DNA from: an uncultured Alteromonadaceae bacterium
GTDB lineage: Bacteria; Pseudomonadota; Gammaproteobacteria; Enterobacterales; Alteromonadaceae
Assembly (NCBI GenBank): GCA_913056495.1
Contig: CAJXMO010000012.1
Location: 1 to 64,000 of the forward strand
Direction: 5' to 3'
DNA: 64,000 bases
A model generated the notes under the pieces. That model was not told the origin of the DNA and ran no database searches. It saw only the letters and a program-made list of their open reading frames with translations. Each line of letters starts with the position of its first letter. Positions within the stretch are counted from its first letter, which is position 1. Positions 8,991-18,586 of this stretch are shown piece by piece. The translations under genes and the position numbers were made by a program.

Positions 8991-10643
8991 CTAATCTGAA
9001 AGCTTTTGTTTTTCAGGCACTAAAACATTTAAAGATTTAGGCTGAACTTGGATCCTGAGTAATTCACACTGACGGTCTTCACCATCAACGACATATTTAA
9101 AGTCAGACAGGTTTTCACCCGCTAACTTTATTTCAATTCGGGTTGCATGCCTGTGTTTAATATCATCATTAAAACTTTCATCTGTCATGCCTGATAATGC
9201 CAGTTCTAACAGGTTGATAATAGGCTCACTGACAGATTCTGTATGCGGTATCCAAGTAATGTCGAGTTTGCCGTCCTGTAAATCCGGCATCCCCTTGCCA
9301 TGCGCAAGCAAAGTCGTAATAGGCGCGGCATTGGCCACCGTTAAGCTATTGACCGTTATCGTTTCAGCTGCTTCATCATCCAGCTTTATGGTTAACTCAA
9401 TCGCTTCATTCTGGCTTACAGCACACCACAAACCATGTAAATACGCAAACTGGCCATGTGCATTTTTAGCCTTTCGGCTTGCCTGCTCTATCATTTTTTG
9501 TTCAAAGCCTATACCGGCAAGCAATAGCATCAAATCGTCATTGCAACTGGCAGTATCAATTTTTTCGCTATAGCCCTCAATAATATTCAGGCACGCAGAT
9601 TCTATCGGAATGACTTTAGCTTTAATGCCCCATAAAACATGACTTAACGCATTGGTTGTGCCTAACGGAACTATCCCCAAATGAGTATTGGTATTGACCA
9701 TAGCCGAGGCAACTTCGTTGACAGTGCCGTCTCCACCGCAGGCAATAATAGTTTGGGAGCCTGCCTCCACTGCTTGCCGAGCTAATGATTTAGCGGAGAT
9801 ATTTTCAGTCGTTTCTTTGATTGTTAGCGCAAAATAATCAGATAACAGAGATTCAATATAATCTTTGTGCTCTTGCCATTTTTGCCCACCGGCAACGGGA
9901 TTAACTATCACCCAAGCTGTGTTTTTAATAACCAACTGCTTGCGCCGGTAATAACGCACTAAGCGTCTGTATTGCTTTTTATTCAGCTTGGCGGTTTCGC
10001 GAATGGCCTGAATTTTTTCCAAAGCCTGGTCCACCGTCAAATTCGGATTTTGGCTCAGTAAATAAGCCGCCATAATAAAGACTGAGCGACCGCGTCCAAG
10101 GGCACAATGGATTACAATTGCGTTATCTGCTTTTTGATGTGTTTGCAGCCAGTGCAAGGCTTTGGTGACTTGCGCTAAACTAGGTACAGAATGATCCAGA
10201 ATTGGCAAGTTCAAATAATCAATATCTTCTCCCAACAGGCTGATATCAAGAGAATTAAATTCTGCGGTAACATCCAAAACGGCAGTAATTTTATTGTGCT
10301 TCATTTCCTCAATATCAGACGGAAATAAACGCCGTGCTAAAAATAAGTTATCACTGATTTTTTGCAATGCGGGTACAGGATCACTATTACGCGCAAAGCT
10401 GTTATAAAGTTGGGTAAAAAACAAAAAAGGAATAAACATCCAGCGAGTATAGAGCGGAATCGTTCCCGTCTGGCGTTTACGAAAAATACTCGGGTTATTA
10501 AAGACATAAGCCACACTCACAGCTAAAAAAGATAGCGAACACCAGACAAAAAATAATTGAAAATAAATATTCTGGGTCAGGACGGTCAAAAACATAAAAA
10601 TGCCGGTCACTATCAAATAAAACTGGGGATGAAACATCGGCAT
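8991..10643 (-). CDS. Membrane-anchored dual-specificity phosphatase / diacylglycerol kinase-like fusion
   Basis: Two or three hydrophobic segments (about 8-48 and 66-80) anchor the protein in the inner membrane. A dual-specificity phosphatase domain follows (about 95-235) with catalytic HC180-ALGRG-R186-S and candidate general acid D150 (PILDHSVP). A lipid/diacylglycerol kinase catalytic domain (about 242-545) begins with VNPVAGG (phosphate loop) and contains GGDGTVNE at 303-310. Such fusions pair a kinase that phosphorylates a lipid or sphingoid-like alcohol with a phosphatase, suggesting control of a membrane lipid pool; the substrate is unknown. Monocistronic, 550 residues. Confidence 0.9.
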   Translation of the reverse strand: MPMFHPQFYLIVTGIFMFLTVLTQNIYFQLFFVWCSLSFLAVSVAYVFNNPSIFRKRQTGTIPLYTRWMFIPFLFFTQLYNSFARNSDPVPALQKISDNLFLARRLFPSDIEEMKHNKITAVLDVTAEFNSLDISLLGEDIDYLNLPILDHSVPSLAQVTKALHWLQTHQKADNAIVIHCALGRGRSVFIMAAYLLSQNPNLTVDQALEKIQAIRETAKLNKKQYRRLVRYYRRKQLVIKNTAWVIVNPVAGGQKWQEHKDYIESLLSDYFALTIKETTENISAKSLARQAVEAGSQTIIACGGDGTVNEVASAMVNTNTHLGIVPLGTTNALSHVLWGIKAKVIPIESACLNIIEGYSEKIDTASCNDDLMLLLAGIGFEQKMIEQASRKAKNAHGQFAYLHGLWCAVSQNEAIELTIKLDDEAAETITVNSLTVANAAPITTLLAHGKGMPDLQDGKLDITWIPHTESVSEPIINLLELALSGMTDESFNDDIKHRHATRIEIKLAGENLSDFKYVVDGEDRQCELLRIQVQPKSLNVLVPEKQKLSD

Positions 10644-10866
10644 AAACTCCTGTAACTATTTATTCTTTCACTGGAATATGGGGCATACATGTCACAAATT
10701 AACATTAAATGCAGTGTTAAAGAAAGTTAATCCGGTATAACAGATGCTAATTAAATTCTAGATAAATATCAGGGAAATACAAAGTTAACTGCAAGCTTTT
10801 AGATTGTAGGTAAAGTCGCCTTGGCAAACGTCCGTATAGACGAAGACCAAAGCTGATTACCAAATT

Positions 10867-12150
10867 TTAAATATCCATGCAGTTTGCATAATAAGTCACA
10901 GTCGCGGGCCAGTCCGAAAAAACGCCAAGTACGCCGATATCTTTTGCCAGCACATCCAATAATTCATAGACAACCCCCTCATTGTCTATGGCATCCGCTA
11001 TGCTTTGATAATACCAGTCAGCCCCTTCGCTTAATTTACCCGAACGCTCCAGTGACCAGGTTATAATGTTTAATCCGGCAGCATTGGCCGCTTTGGCATA
11101 TTCTGAAGGAAGAATATTTCCATCACCGTCAGTTGTAACCAGAACCCATAATGGCGGTGCTATAATTTGCACGCCATCGGCTTTAAGCGTTTGCATCGAC
11201 GGCGCAAATGAATTGATATTTTGCGGATCAAACCCGTCCACACTATAACGTCCGTCTAAATAAACAGCTTGAGTACCAAAATCAGCTGTACTGTTAATCC
11301 AGTAGTCTACATCTTCCAAATTAAAGGACTGCGCAAATACATTTTCAGCAGGAACACCAGCTTCAATATACTCATCAATCATTTTTTGAGCATAATCCTG
11401 CTGGCTCATACCATCATATGGCATCACAACCTCAGGGGCTTTCAATTCAGGCGTCATCTTAACCCCGGTCGTTTTAAACAGTTCAATGCTTTCTTTATGG
11501 GTCATTAAAGTCCCACAGGTTGCATGTAAATCAGTGCGCCATTTTGCGGTGCCATCCATATATTCCTCAGCAGTCTTCGCCTTGGTATTTGCGCCATCCA
11601 TTTTCCCACAAAGTGATTTAAATTCAGCCAGCGTAATATCACTGGTACAGCATCGCGCATTCGCGGCAACCCCATTTTTAGGATCGCCCGGCGTAAAAGG
11701 CACCGAACATTTAGCCGCGAGTTCAGGTTTGCTTAAAATATTCGTTGTCGTATGCAGATCACATTGCGCGTGGCGACAAACCAGTTGCTTATCTTTGGTA
11801 AAGGTAACATCACACTCAACAATGCCGGCGCCAGAATATATCGCCGCCTGATAAGCTTCTTTGGTATGTTCAGGAAACATCATAGACGCGCCTCTATGGC
11901 CTATGCTCCATTCCGTGCGATAAAATTGATTATCCTTACATTGTGCCAGTTTGCTTTTTAACGGACTATCTGTCATCTGATCGACTAAAAATAATGGGCG
12001 GGCACCAATATGGGACAAAAAACTTTGCATCTCATTCATATTTTGGTTTTTAGCTTGAGTATCCGTATTAGTTTCCATCGAACACGCGGTTAATATCCAA
12101 GCGGTTAAAAAGAAGGATATCAAGGGTATTTTATTAATCAGTCTTTTCAT
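10867..12150 (-). CDS. Lipoprotein glycerophosphodiester phosphodiesterase
   Basis: Secreted lipoprotein GDPD that would release glycerol-3-phosphate or another phosphomonoester from glycerophosphodiesters. Lipobox L20-T-A-C23 follows the signal. The catalytic barrel starts with GHRGAS (H85, R86), ECD (E112, D114) and RHAQCD (H127). This is the long GDPD type: Cys-rich insertions ([27 protein letters not shown]) fall between strands, probably disulphide-bonded in the periplasm or at the surface. The end ([13 protein letters not shown]) matches the family C-terminus. Monocistronic. A second, unrelated-type GDPD is encoded at 57598-58482. Confidence 0.93.
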   Translation of the reverse strand: MKRLINKIPLISFFLTAWILTACSMETNTDTQAKNQNMNEMQSFLSHIGARPLFLVDQMTDSPLKSKLAQCKDNQFYRTEWSIGHRGASMMFPEHTKEAYQAAIYSGAGIVECDVTFTKDKQLVCRHAQCDLHTTTNILSKPELAAKCSVPFTPGDPKNGVAANARCCTSDITLAEFKSLCGKMDGANTKAKTAEEYMDGTAKWRTDLHATCGTLMTHKESIELFKTTGVKMTPELKAPEVVMPYDGMSQQDYAQKMIDEYIEAGVPAENVFAQSFNLEDVDYWINSTADFGTQAVYLDGRYSVDGFDPQNINSFAPSMQTLKADGVQIIAPPLWVLVTTDGDGNILPSEYAKAANAAGLNIITWSLERSGKLSEGADWYYQSIADAIDNEGVVYELLDVLAKDIGVLGVFSDWPATVTYYANCMDI

Positions 12151-12389
12151 GTGTTTCCTTCCTGTTTAAAAGCAATGAAATGCTGTCGTTATAAAAACAG
12201 CTAAACTTAGTGGTTAAAAATCAAGCAACTCAAACATACAAATCAAACATGAAAATCAAAAGACGTTTCAATTAAATAAAAATGTTGAAGCTATATCAGA
12301 GCTTAGTTGGAATTGATGATTATAAGTACAGGTTAAAAAAAATTATCACCTGCCTGGATTGAAGATGCTTGCAAATTAAACAATTAAGT

Positions 12390-12421
12390 TTTAAAGTTTC
12401 AATAATTTCTGAAACTTTAAA
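12390..12421. promoter_or_regulatory. Perfect 12-bp palindrome, candidate operator
   Basis: TTTAAAGTTTCA (12390-12401), 8-nt spacer, TGAAACTTTAAA (12410-12421). It ends 15 bp before the start of the GbsR-type regulator, a typical place for an autoregulatory operator. That this regulator binds it is inference. Confidence 0.6.
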
Positions 12422-12436
12422 CATCGAGAAAATTAA

Positions 12437-12979
12437 ATGACACCCAAAATTCAATCTTTTGTTATGCATTGCGGTGAAATGGGTAGCCGTTGGGGATTTA
12501 ACCGTACCATTGGTCAAATGTGTGGATTATTAGTGATTTCAGAGCAGCCACTCACAGCCAATGAAATCTCAGACAGGCTCAATATTTCACGCGGTAATGT
12601 CAGCATGGGAATTAAAGAATTGCAGTCGTGGCGTTTAATTCAGGTTCAACATAGACCCGGTGATCGTAAAGAGTATTATTCCCCGGCGGGCAGTATCTGG
12701 GATATGGCGTTAAGAGTATTTGAAGAAAGACGCAAACGTGAAGTCGATCCAACCTTAAGTCTTTTACGTGACAATATGCTGGATGCACCGGCCAACTCAG
12801 AAGAAGCTTATGCCCAAGCCAAAATGCATGAAATTCATGATCTGTTAGATGCCTTAACTCACTTTGCCTCAGAGCTGCCTAAAATGGGACCAGAAAGGTT
12901 ACACAGCCTGATGAAATTAGGGGCGGGCGTTGGCAAAGTATTGGATATGAAAGATAAATTTTTAAAGGCAAACAAATAA
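12437..12979 (+). CDS. GbsR/MarR-type transcriptional regulator
   Basis: Winged-helix regulator of the GbsR-like MarR branch (180 residues). The HTH lies at about 38-90: ANEISDRLNISRGNVSMGIKELQSWRLI, followed by the wing VQHRPGDRKEYYSPAG and a long C-terminal helical part for dimerisation. It sits 70 bp upstream of cydAB on the same strand, so it most likely controls the bd oxidase and, through the palindrome at 12390-12421, itself. Which signal it senses cannot be read from sequence. The upstream GAGAAAAT is a weak ribosome-binding site. Confidence 0.88.
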   Translation: MTPKIQSFVMHCGEMGSRWGFNRTIGQMCGLLVISEQPLTANEISDRLNISRGNVSMGIKELQSWRLIQVQHRPGDRKEYYSPAGSIWDMALRVFEERRKREVDPTLSLLRDNMLDAPANSEEAYAQAKMHEIHDLLDALTHFASELPKMGPERLHSLMKLGAGVGKVLDMKDKFLKANK

Positions 12980-12995
12980 AATTTGCCAAACGTGA

Positions 12996-13015
12996 GGCAG
13001 TGATTTAGCACTGCC
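12996..13015 (+). terminator. Hairpin between regulator and cydA
   Basis: GGCAGTG (12996-13002), 6-nt loop, CACTGCC (13009-13015). There is no T-run after it, so it may be a weak terminator, attenuator or mRNA-processing structure rather than a full stop. Confidence 0.45.
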
Positions 13016-13049
13016 AGATTAATTCAACAGACTTGTCTAGGAGCAGGTT

Positions 13050-14423
13050 ATGCTTGATACCTTAATGCTTTCGCGCATTCAGTTTGCAGCGAATATTAGT
13101 TTTCACATCTTATTTCCAACGATCACCATAGCATTGGGCTGGTTTCTATTTTATTTCAAATTGCGCTCTAATATCAGTGGCGATCCTATCTGGATGCGCG
13201 CCTATCGTTTTTGGGTCAAAATATTTGCGTTAACTTTTGCGCTGGGCGTGGTCACCGGCATTACTATGTCTTTTCAGTTTGGCACTAACTGGCCCGGATT
13301 TATGGAAAAAGTCGGTAACATTGCAGGCCCCTTATTAGGATATGAAGTATTAACCGCTTTCTTTCTCGAAGCCACGTTTTTAGGCATTATGTTATTCGGC
13401 ATTAACCGGGTACCGCCAAAGGTACATACTGTGGCGACTTTTATTGTCGCAGCCGGTACAACTTTATCTGCGTTCTGGATTTTATCACTTAATTCCTGGA
13501 TGCAAACTCCGGCCGGATTTGAAATGCGGGATGGTGTCGCTCATGTAACAGACTGGTTTGAAGTTATTTTTAACCCGTCATTCCCGTATCGCTTTACGCA
13601 TATGTTGCTGGCCTCTGGGCTAACGGCATCCTTTTTAATTGCCGGTGTCAGTGCTTACCGTATTATACGTGGCGACTCAAAACGCGCACCTCAACTCACT
13701 TTAAAAACAGCGCTCACTGTCGCTTGTTTACTTGCACCTTTACAGTTATTTGTTGGCGATATGCACGGCTTAAATACACTAGAACATCAGCCACAAAAAG
13801 TCGCAGCAATGGAAGGCGTTTGGCACACCGAAAAAAATGTGCCCTTGCTATTATTTGCGCTGCCGGATGAAGCCGCCAGAACCAATCATTTTGAACTGAA
13901 AATCCCTAACCTCGCGAGCCTGATATTAACTCACAAAATGGACGGTGAAATTAAAGGGCTAAACGAATTTGAAGGCAAACATCCACCCGTTGCACCTGTT
14001 TTCTGGGGTTTTAGAGTTATGGTCGCCATGGGCATGCTGATGATTTTTATTGCTCTGTTTAGCCGGTATCAATTGTGGCGAAACCAACAGCTTTCGCCTT
14101 GGCTGTTAAAAGCTGTGTTTGCAATGTCATTCTCCGGCTGGATAGCTACACTGGCGGGTTGGTATGTAACAGAAATCGGTCGCCAGCCTTATCTGGTTTC
14201 TGGTGTATTAACAGTGCAGGAAGCCGCAACCGATATCGCCCCGGCCAATGTCGGACTATCACTCAGCCTGTATTTAATCTTATATGCAATTTTGATGGCG
14301 GCTTATTTGCACACTGTATTTTTAATGGCGCGAAAAGCGGTTGAAATTGAAGATATCAGTTACGAAGAAATGCAAAAAGCCAACTTTCAACATGAAAACC
14401 AAACCGGAGTAAATCATGTTTAG
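13050..14423 (+). CDS. cydA: Cytochrome bd oxidase subunit I, CIO type
   Basis: Quinol oxidase subunit of the inner membrane carrying the haems b558, b595 and d. Residue H19 in RIQFAANISFH is the conserved haem ligand. GWYVTEIGRQPYLVSGVL is the signature around the C-terminal haem region. At 457 residues it has the short Q-loop of the cyanide-insensitive (Cio) group rather than the long E. coli CydA form. CTAGGAG precedes the ATG. The stop overlaps the cydB start by 8 bp (ATG at 14416), indicating translational coupling. Confidence 0.96.
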   Translation: MLDTLMLSRIQFAANISFHILFPTITIALGWFLFYFKLRSNISGDPIWMRAYRFWVKIFALTFALGVVTGITMSFQFGTNWPGFMEKVGNIAGPLLGYEVLTAFFLEATFLGIMLFGINRVPPKVHTVATFIVAAGTTLSAFWILSLNSWMQTPAGFEMRDGVAHVTDWFEVIFNPSFPYRFTHMLLASGLTASFLIAGVSAYRIIRGDSKRAPQLTLKTALTVACLLAPLQLFVGDMHGLNTLEHQPQKVAAMEGVWHTEKNVPLLLFALPDEAARTNHFELKIPNLASLILTHKMDGEIKGLNEFEGKHPPVAPVFWGFRVMVAMGMLMIFIALFSRYQLWRNQQLSPWLLKAVFAMSFSGWIATLAGWYVTEIGRQPYLVSGVLTVQEAATDIAPANVGLSLSLYLILYAILMAAYLHTVFLMARKAVEIEDISYEEMQKANFQHENQTGVNHV

Positions 14424-15414
14424 TGCAGATACATTAGCCATTATATTTGTCGGTTTGATGGGACTTTCGGTTCTTTTATATGCCATTTTAGACGGATACG
14501 ATTTAGGCGTCGGGATTTTATTGCCACTGGATAACGAAGAAGACAGTGACGATATGATAGCGTCTATCGGTCCTTTCTGGGATGCCAACGAAACCTGGCT
14601 GGTGATGGCGGTTGGTGTCTTATTAATTGCATTTCCGAGTGCACACAGCTTTATATTAAAAGAGCTTTATATACCGGTCGCCATATTATTAATTGCCTTA
14701 ATTTTACGTGGCGTTGCATTTGATTTCAGAGTTAAGGCCCATTTTAGTCACAGAGCATTGTGGAATAAAGCCTTTAAAGTCGGCTCTGTTTTAGCTGCGC
14801 TCAGTCAGGGGTACATGCTTGGCATGTATATCATGGGTTTTGAACACAGCTGGCAAAGCTTTGCGTTTAGCGCTTTGAGTGGTTTAGGCGTGGTCGCCGC
14901 TTACAGCTATATTGGTGCTTGCTGGCTGGTCATGAAATCAGAAGGCAAACTGCAAAAGCAAGCCACGCTATGGGCGCGTAAAGCCGGACGCTTCAGTTTT
15001 ATAGGCGTACTGGCAGTTTCAATTGTCAATCCACTGATCAATCCAAGTGTATTTGAGCGCTGGTTCAGTTTACCTAATATTATTTTATTACTGCCGCTAC
15101 CGGCGTTTTGTTTTGTTCTGTTTTTAATTATCGACCGGCTGCTCAAACGTATGCCGTTTAAAGAAGATGCCAGCTGCTGGATCCCTTTTGTTGGCGCCAT
15201 TATGATATTTTTCCTTTGTTTTAATGGTCTCGCCTTTAGCTTTTTCCCGGATATAGTGCCTGGTAAAATAACCATCTGGCAAGCCGCTGCCGCACCTGAA
15301 TCCTTAAGCTTTATCTTATGGGGTGCCATGCTCGTTATCCCCTGTATTCTGGCTTATACTGTTTACTCCTACCAGGTATTCTGGGGTAAAACCAAAGCGC
15401 TCAGATATTATTAA
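14416..15414 (+). CDS. cydB: Cytochrome bd oxidase subunit II
   Basis: Partner of CydA: an eight-to-nine-helix inner-membrane subunit without haem. It starts with the family pattern DTLAIIFVGLMGLSVLLYAILDGYDLGVGIL and contains FWDANETWLVMAVGVL. Length (332) is normal for CioB/CydB. It overlaps cydA by 8 bp. Only 14 bp separate it from the next gene and no CydX-like micro-ORF lies between, as expected for CIO-type oxidases. Confidence 0.96.
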   Translation: MFSADTLAIIFVGLMGLSVLLYAILDGYDLGVGILLPLDNEEDSDDMIASIGPFWDANETWLVMAVGVLLIAFPSAHSFILKELYIPVAILLIALILRGVAFDFRVKAHFSHRALWNKAFKVGSVLAALSQGYMLGMYIMGFEHSWQSFAFSALSGLGVVAAYSYIGACWLVMKSEGKLQKQATLWARKAGRFSFIGVLAVSIVNPLINPSVFERWFSLPNIILLLPLPAFCFVLFLIIDRLLKRMPFKEDASCWIPFVGAIMIFFLCFNGLAFSFFPDIVPGKITIWQAAAAPESLSFILWGAMLVIPCILAYTVYSYQVFWGKTKALRYY

Positions 15415-15428
15415 TTTAAATGTGACAC

Positions 15429-15965
15429 ATGAGATATTTTTTAGCCATAGAGCCAGACGCGCAAACGAAACTTAAAATTGAACACTGGCGGGATAAATAT
15501 TTACCGCCTTTTTCAGCGCCGGTGCCTGCGGGTAATTTCCATATTACGCTGACATTTTTAGGTCAGGTAACGGAAAATCAGCTGGAACGGCTCAGCGAAA
15601 AAATCAGTCAACAAAAATTACCACGTCAGTTTGAGCTGACTTTAAATACTCAGGGTTATTTTGCTAAACCCAAAGCTTTCTGGCTAGGCAGTGAACAGAT
15701 TCCGGATGCGCTAATCAAGCTGACCGGAATAACCGGGCAAGCAGCACGATTTGCTAAAATAAACATACAAGAAAGGCGCTATATTCCGCATCTAACGCTG
15801 GCCAGAAAATGTAAAACAGAACCACCGCAAGCTTTGTTAGCGCCTGAATTCACAACTAAAATTACCGAAATGGGACTATACGAATCAATATCTACACAAA
15901 ATGGCGTGCGTTACCCCAAACGTTTTAGCTGGAAGTTAGCACCCGGATTTTCACACAGAGGCTAA
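15429..15965 (+). CDS. thpR: RNA 2',3'-cyclic phosphodiesterase
   Basis: 2H phosphoesterase of the LigT/ThpR family, cytosolic; opens 2',3'-cyclic phosphates on RNA ends. Both HxTx motifs are present: HITL (in GNFHITLTFLGQ) and HLTL (in YIPHLTLARK). Length 178 is standard. It follows cydB by 14 bp and may be co-transcribed, though the functional link with the oxidase is probably incidental. Confidence 0.93.
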   Translation: MRYFLAIEPDAQTKLKIEHWRDKYLPPFSAPVPAGNFHITLTFLGQVTENQLERLSEKISQQKLPRQFELTLNTQGYFAKPKAFWLGSEQIPDALIKLTGITGQAARFAKINIQERRYIPHLTLARKCKTEPPQALLAPEFTTKITEMGLYESISTQNGVRYPKRFSWKLAPGFSHRG

Positions 15966-16128
15966 GCCAGCAATGCATTCATAGCAAGAGGGTATACAAA
16001 ATATCCGTTTGGCTAATGTCACATCTGAATTTTTAATGCAAATATTTATATTCCTTTTTTAAATCGAGCAAGTTAAACTTAACCAATTGAAATATAAGCT
16101 CTTTTTTAATATCGAAAAAACCGAATAA

Positions 16129-16145
16129 GGTTATCGAATCTAACC
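16129..16145. promoter_or_regulatory. Small inverted repeat upstream of ahpC
   Basis: GGTTA, 7-nt spacer, TAACC, 93 bp before the ahpC ATG. The geometry recalls LysR-type (OxyR) half-sites, but the bases do not match the ATAG/CTAT consensus, so OxyR binding is only a possibility. Confidence 0.25.
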
Positions 16146-16237
16146 GTTATACAGATTAAGTTCAAACCCCTAATATTCTCCTTGTCGAAACGAAACAGGT
16201 TTCACTCACTACTCATTTTCATTAAAGGAGAAGTCAA

Positions 16238-16807
16238 ATGACTCAATCAATTATCAATACAAAAATTAAAGAATTTAACGCAACTGCTTTTCACAAAGGT
16301 GACTTTGTAGAGGTTTCAGACAAAGATCTTGCAGGTAAATGGTCTGTTGTTTTCTTCTACCCGGCAGACTTCACTTTCGTATGTCCGACTGAGTTAGGCG
16401 ACTTAGCTGATTATTACGAGCAGCTTCAAGGTATGGGTGTTGAAGTGTATTCAGTATCTACAGATACCCACTTCACTCATAAAGCATGGCACGATACGTC
16501 TGATACTATCGGCAAAATCAACTTCCCAATGATTGGTGACCCAACAGGCCGAATTTCTCGCAACTTTGGTGTCATGATCGAAGAAGACGGTTTAGCTTTA
16601 CGTGGTACTTTCGTAATCAATCCAGAAGGCGAAATTAAAGTAGCTGAAGTTCATGATTTAGGTATTGGTCGTAGCGCTAAAGAGCTGGTACGTAAAATCC
16701 AGGCAGCTCAATACGTAGCAGAGCACGACGGTGAAGTATGTCCTGCAGCTTGGCAGCCAGGTGAAGAGACTTTAGCACCTTCTTTAGACTTAGTTGGCAA
16801 AATTTAA
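16238..16807 (+). CDS. ahpC: Alkyl hydroperoxide reductase peroxiredoxin subunit
   Basis: Typical 2-Cys peroxiredoxin that reduces H2O2 and organic peroxides. Peroxidatic Cys49 lies in [13 protein letters not shown] and resolving Cys168 in EVCPAAW. Length 189 is close to E. coli AhpC (187). A strong AAAGGAG lies 7 nt before the ATG. Codon use is noticeably biased (GGT, CGT, TTC-rich), as in highly expressed genes. Its reductase ahpF follows after 176 bp that contain a long hairpin. Confidence 0.97.
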   Translation: MTQSIINTKIKEFNATAFHKGDFVEVSDKDLAGKWSVVFFYPADFTFVCPTELGDLADYYEQLQGMGVEVYSVSTDTHFTHKAWHDTSDTIGKINFPMIGDPTGRISRNFGVMIEEDGLALRGTFVINPEGEIKVAEVHDLGIGRSAKELVRKIQAAQYVAEHDGEVCPAAWQPGEETLAPSLDLVGKI

Positions 16808-16902
16808 TGATGGCTTGGGAAGCGAATATTGACGCAAAAACGCTGTAAATATATCCCTATAAGCTTGGATTTTTCTTTAAATATTCAGCCTCCCGATCCG
16901 AA

Positions 16903-16937
16903 GTTAACCTGAAGCCGTAAAGCGGCTTCAGGTTAAC
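16903..16937 (+). terminator. 15-bp perfect hairpin between ahpC and ahpF
   Basis: GTTAACCTGAAGCCG (16903-16917), loop TAAAG, CGGCTTCAGGTTAAC (16923-16937). No immediate T-run follows, so it probably acts as a partial terminator or 3' stabiliser that lets ahpC be made in excess over ahpF. Confidence 0.65.
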
Positions 16938-16983
16938 CTTTACTTTAAATTCTTACTTTAAATTTTTTTATCTTGGAGTTGTT

Positions 16984-18567
16984 ATGTTAGACACTAAAAT
17001 TAAGCAACAATTAACCAGTCACTTTGCAGGCCTAAAACATAAAGTAGAATTGCTATTGTCGCTCGATGACAGCGCCAAGGCAAAAGAATTAAAAGGTCTG
17101 GCAGATGACTTAGCCACCGTCAGTCAAAACATTGAAGTAAAAGATTCAACTAATCCGGCAGATCGTAAACCTATGATGTGGGTACGCGATACAGCCAATA
17201 ATACTCAGGCAGGTTTCGCTGGCGTCCCTATGGGCCATGAATTTACCTCTCTTATTCTAGCGGTTTTACAGGCAGGCGGTCACCCGGTTAAACAAAGCGC
17301 AGAAGTGATTGAACAGATTCGTTCAATTGAGGGTGAATTCAAGTTTGAAAGCTATATTTCACTGAGCTGTCAGAACTGCCCGGAAGTAGTACAGGCATTG
17401 AACTTACTGGCGTTACTTAACCCGAATATCAGCCATGTCATGATAGACGGCGGCGTATTTGGTGACGAAGTAAAAGATCGCAATATAATGGCAGTGCCTT
17501 CAGTCTACCTGAACGGTGAATCATTTTCACAAGGTCGAATTGCATTGGCAGAAATTCTAAACCGGATTGATTCAGGCGCCGCTGAAAAAGAAGTTGCAAA
17601 GATTAACCAAAAAGCGCCTTACGATGTCTTAGTTGTAGGTGGTGGTCCGGCAGGGGCGGCCGCTGCGATTTATGCAGCGCGTAAAGGCTTACGCACAGGT
17701 ATAGTGGCTGAGCGTTTTGGCGGACAAGTGATGGATACGGTTGGCATTGAAAACTTTATTTCAGTGAAAAAAACCGAAGGTCCAAAATTGGTTGCCGGAC
17801 TGGAAGAACACGTCAAAGACTATGATGTAGATATTATTCAACAGCAAAGAGCGAGTTCTATTAGCCGTAACGATTTAGTTGAAGTTTCACTTGAAAGTGG
17901 CGCTCAGGTTTCAAGTCAATCCGTCATTATCGCAACGGGCGCACGCTGGCGCAAAATGAATGTGCCCGGAGAAGCTGAATATAGTGGCAAAGGTGTAGCT
18001 TACTGCCCGCACTGTGACGGCCCTTTATTTAAAGGTAAAAAAGTGGCTGTAATTGGTGGTGGTAATTCAGGGATTGAAGCCGCAATTGATTTAGCTGGCA
18101 TTGTTGAGCATGTCACTGTACTTGAGTTTGATACAAAATTGCGTGCTGATGAAGTGCTGCAAAATAAAGCGCGCTCTATGGGCAACATAGATATTATTAC
18201 TCAGGCAATGACAACTGAAGTACTGGGCGATGGTAGCAAAGTAACCGGCCTGACTTACACAGACAGAGCAACTGATGAATCAAAATCAATTGAGCTGGCG
18301 GGTATTTTTGTGCAAATTGGCTTAGTACCTAACAGTGAATTTTTAGATGGCGATATTGATCTAACTAATCGAGGTGAAATTATCATCAATGAAAAAGGGG
18401 AAACCTCAATGCCGGGTGTATTTGCGGCAGGGGATGTCACCACAGTGCCTTATAAGCAAATTATTATTGCGATGGGTGCAGGTGCAACCGCATCACTCAG
18501 TGCATTTGATTTCCTTATCCGTCAGGCTCCACTTGAAACGGAAAGCAAAGGTGAAAAAGCCGCTTAA
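16984..18567 (+). CDS. ahpF: Alkyl hydroperoxide reductase flavoprotein subunit
   Basis: NAD(P)H-dependent FAD disulphide reductase that re-reduces AhpC. The N-terminal thioredoxin-fold part has C129-QN-C132. The FAD fold starts [19 protein letters not shown], the redox-active C341-PH-C344 lies in AYCPHCDGP, and the NAD-binding [12 protein letters not shown] follows. A conserved [13 protein letters not shown] end closes the FAD site. Length 527 is near the usual 521. CTTGGAG precedes the ATG. Confidence 0.97.
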   Translation: MLDTKIKQQLTSHFAGLKHKVELLLSLDDSAKAKELKGLADDLATVSQNIEVKDSTNPADRKPMMWVRDTANNTQAGFAGVPMGHEFTSLILAVLQAGGHPVKQSAEVIEQIRSIEGEFKFESYISLSCQNCPEVVQALNLLALLNPNISHVMIDGGVFGDEVKDRNIMAVPSVYLNGESFSQGRIALAEILNRIDSGAAEKEVAKINQKAPYDVLVVGGGPAGAAAAIYAARKGLRTGIVAERFGGQVMDTVGIENFISVKKTEGPKLVAGLEEHVKDYDVDIIQQQRASSISRNDLVEVSLESGAQVSSQSVIIATGARWRKMNVPGEAEYSGKGVAYCPHCDGPLFKGKKVAVIGGGNSGIEAAIDLAGIVEHVTVLEFDTKLRADEVLQNKARSMGNIDIITQAMTTEVLGDGSKVTGLTYTDRATDESKSIELAGIFVQIGLVPNSEFLDGDIDLTNRGEIIINEKGETSMPGVFAAGDVTTVPYKQIIIAMGAGATASLSAFDFLIRQAPLETESKGEKAA

Positions 18568-18586
18568 CCGATAGATTAACAAAAAC

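Noticed and set aside
11486..11851. 121-codon open frame on the plus strand
   Set aside because: Lies wholly antisense to the well-supported lipoprotein GDPD gene; composition follows that gene's codon pattern.
14907..15329. 140-codon open frame on the minus strand
   Set aside because: Antisense to cydB, Lys/Ser/Ile-rich translation with no family features.
15415..15428. cydX-like micro-gene after cydB
   Set aside because: Only 14 bp before thpR; no room for one, in keeping with CIO-type oxidases.
16903..16937. Riboswitch between ahpC and ahpF
   Set aside because: A single simple hairpin with no conserved aptamer-like junction.
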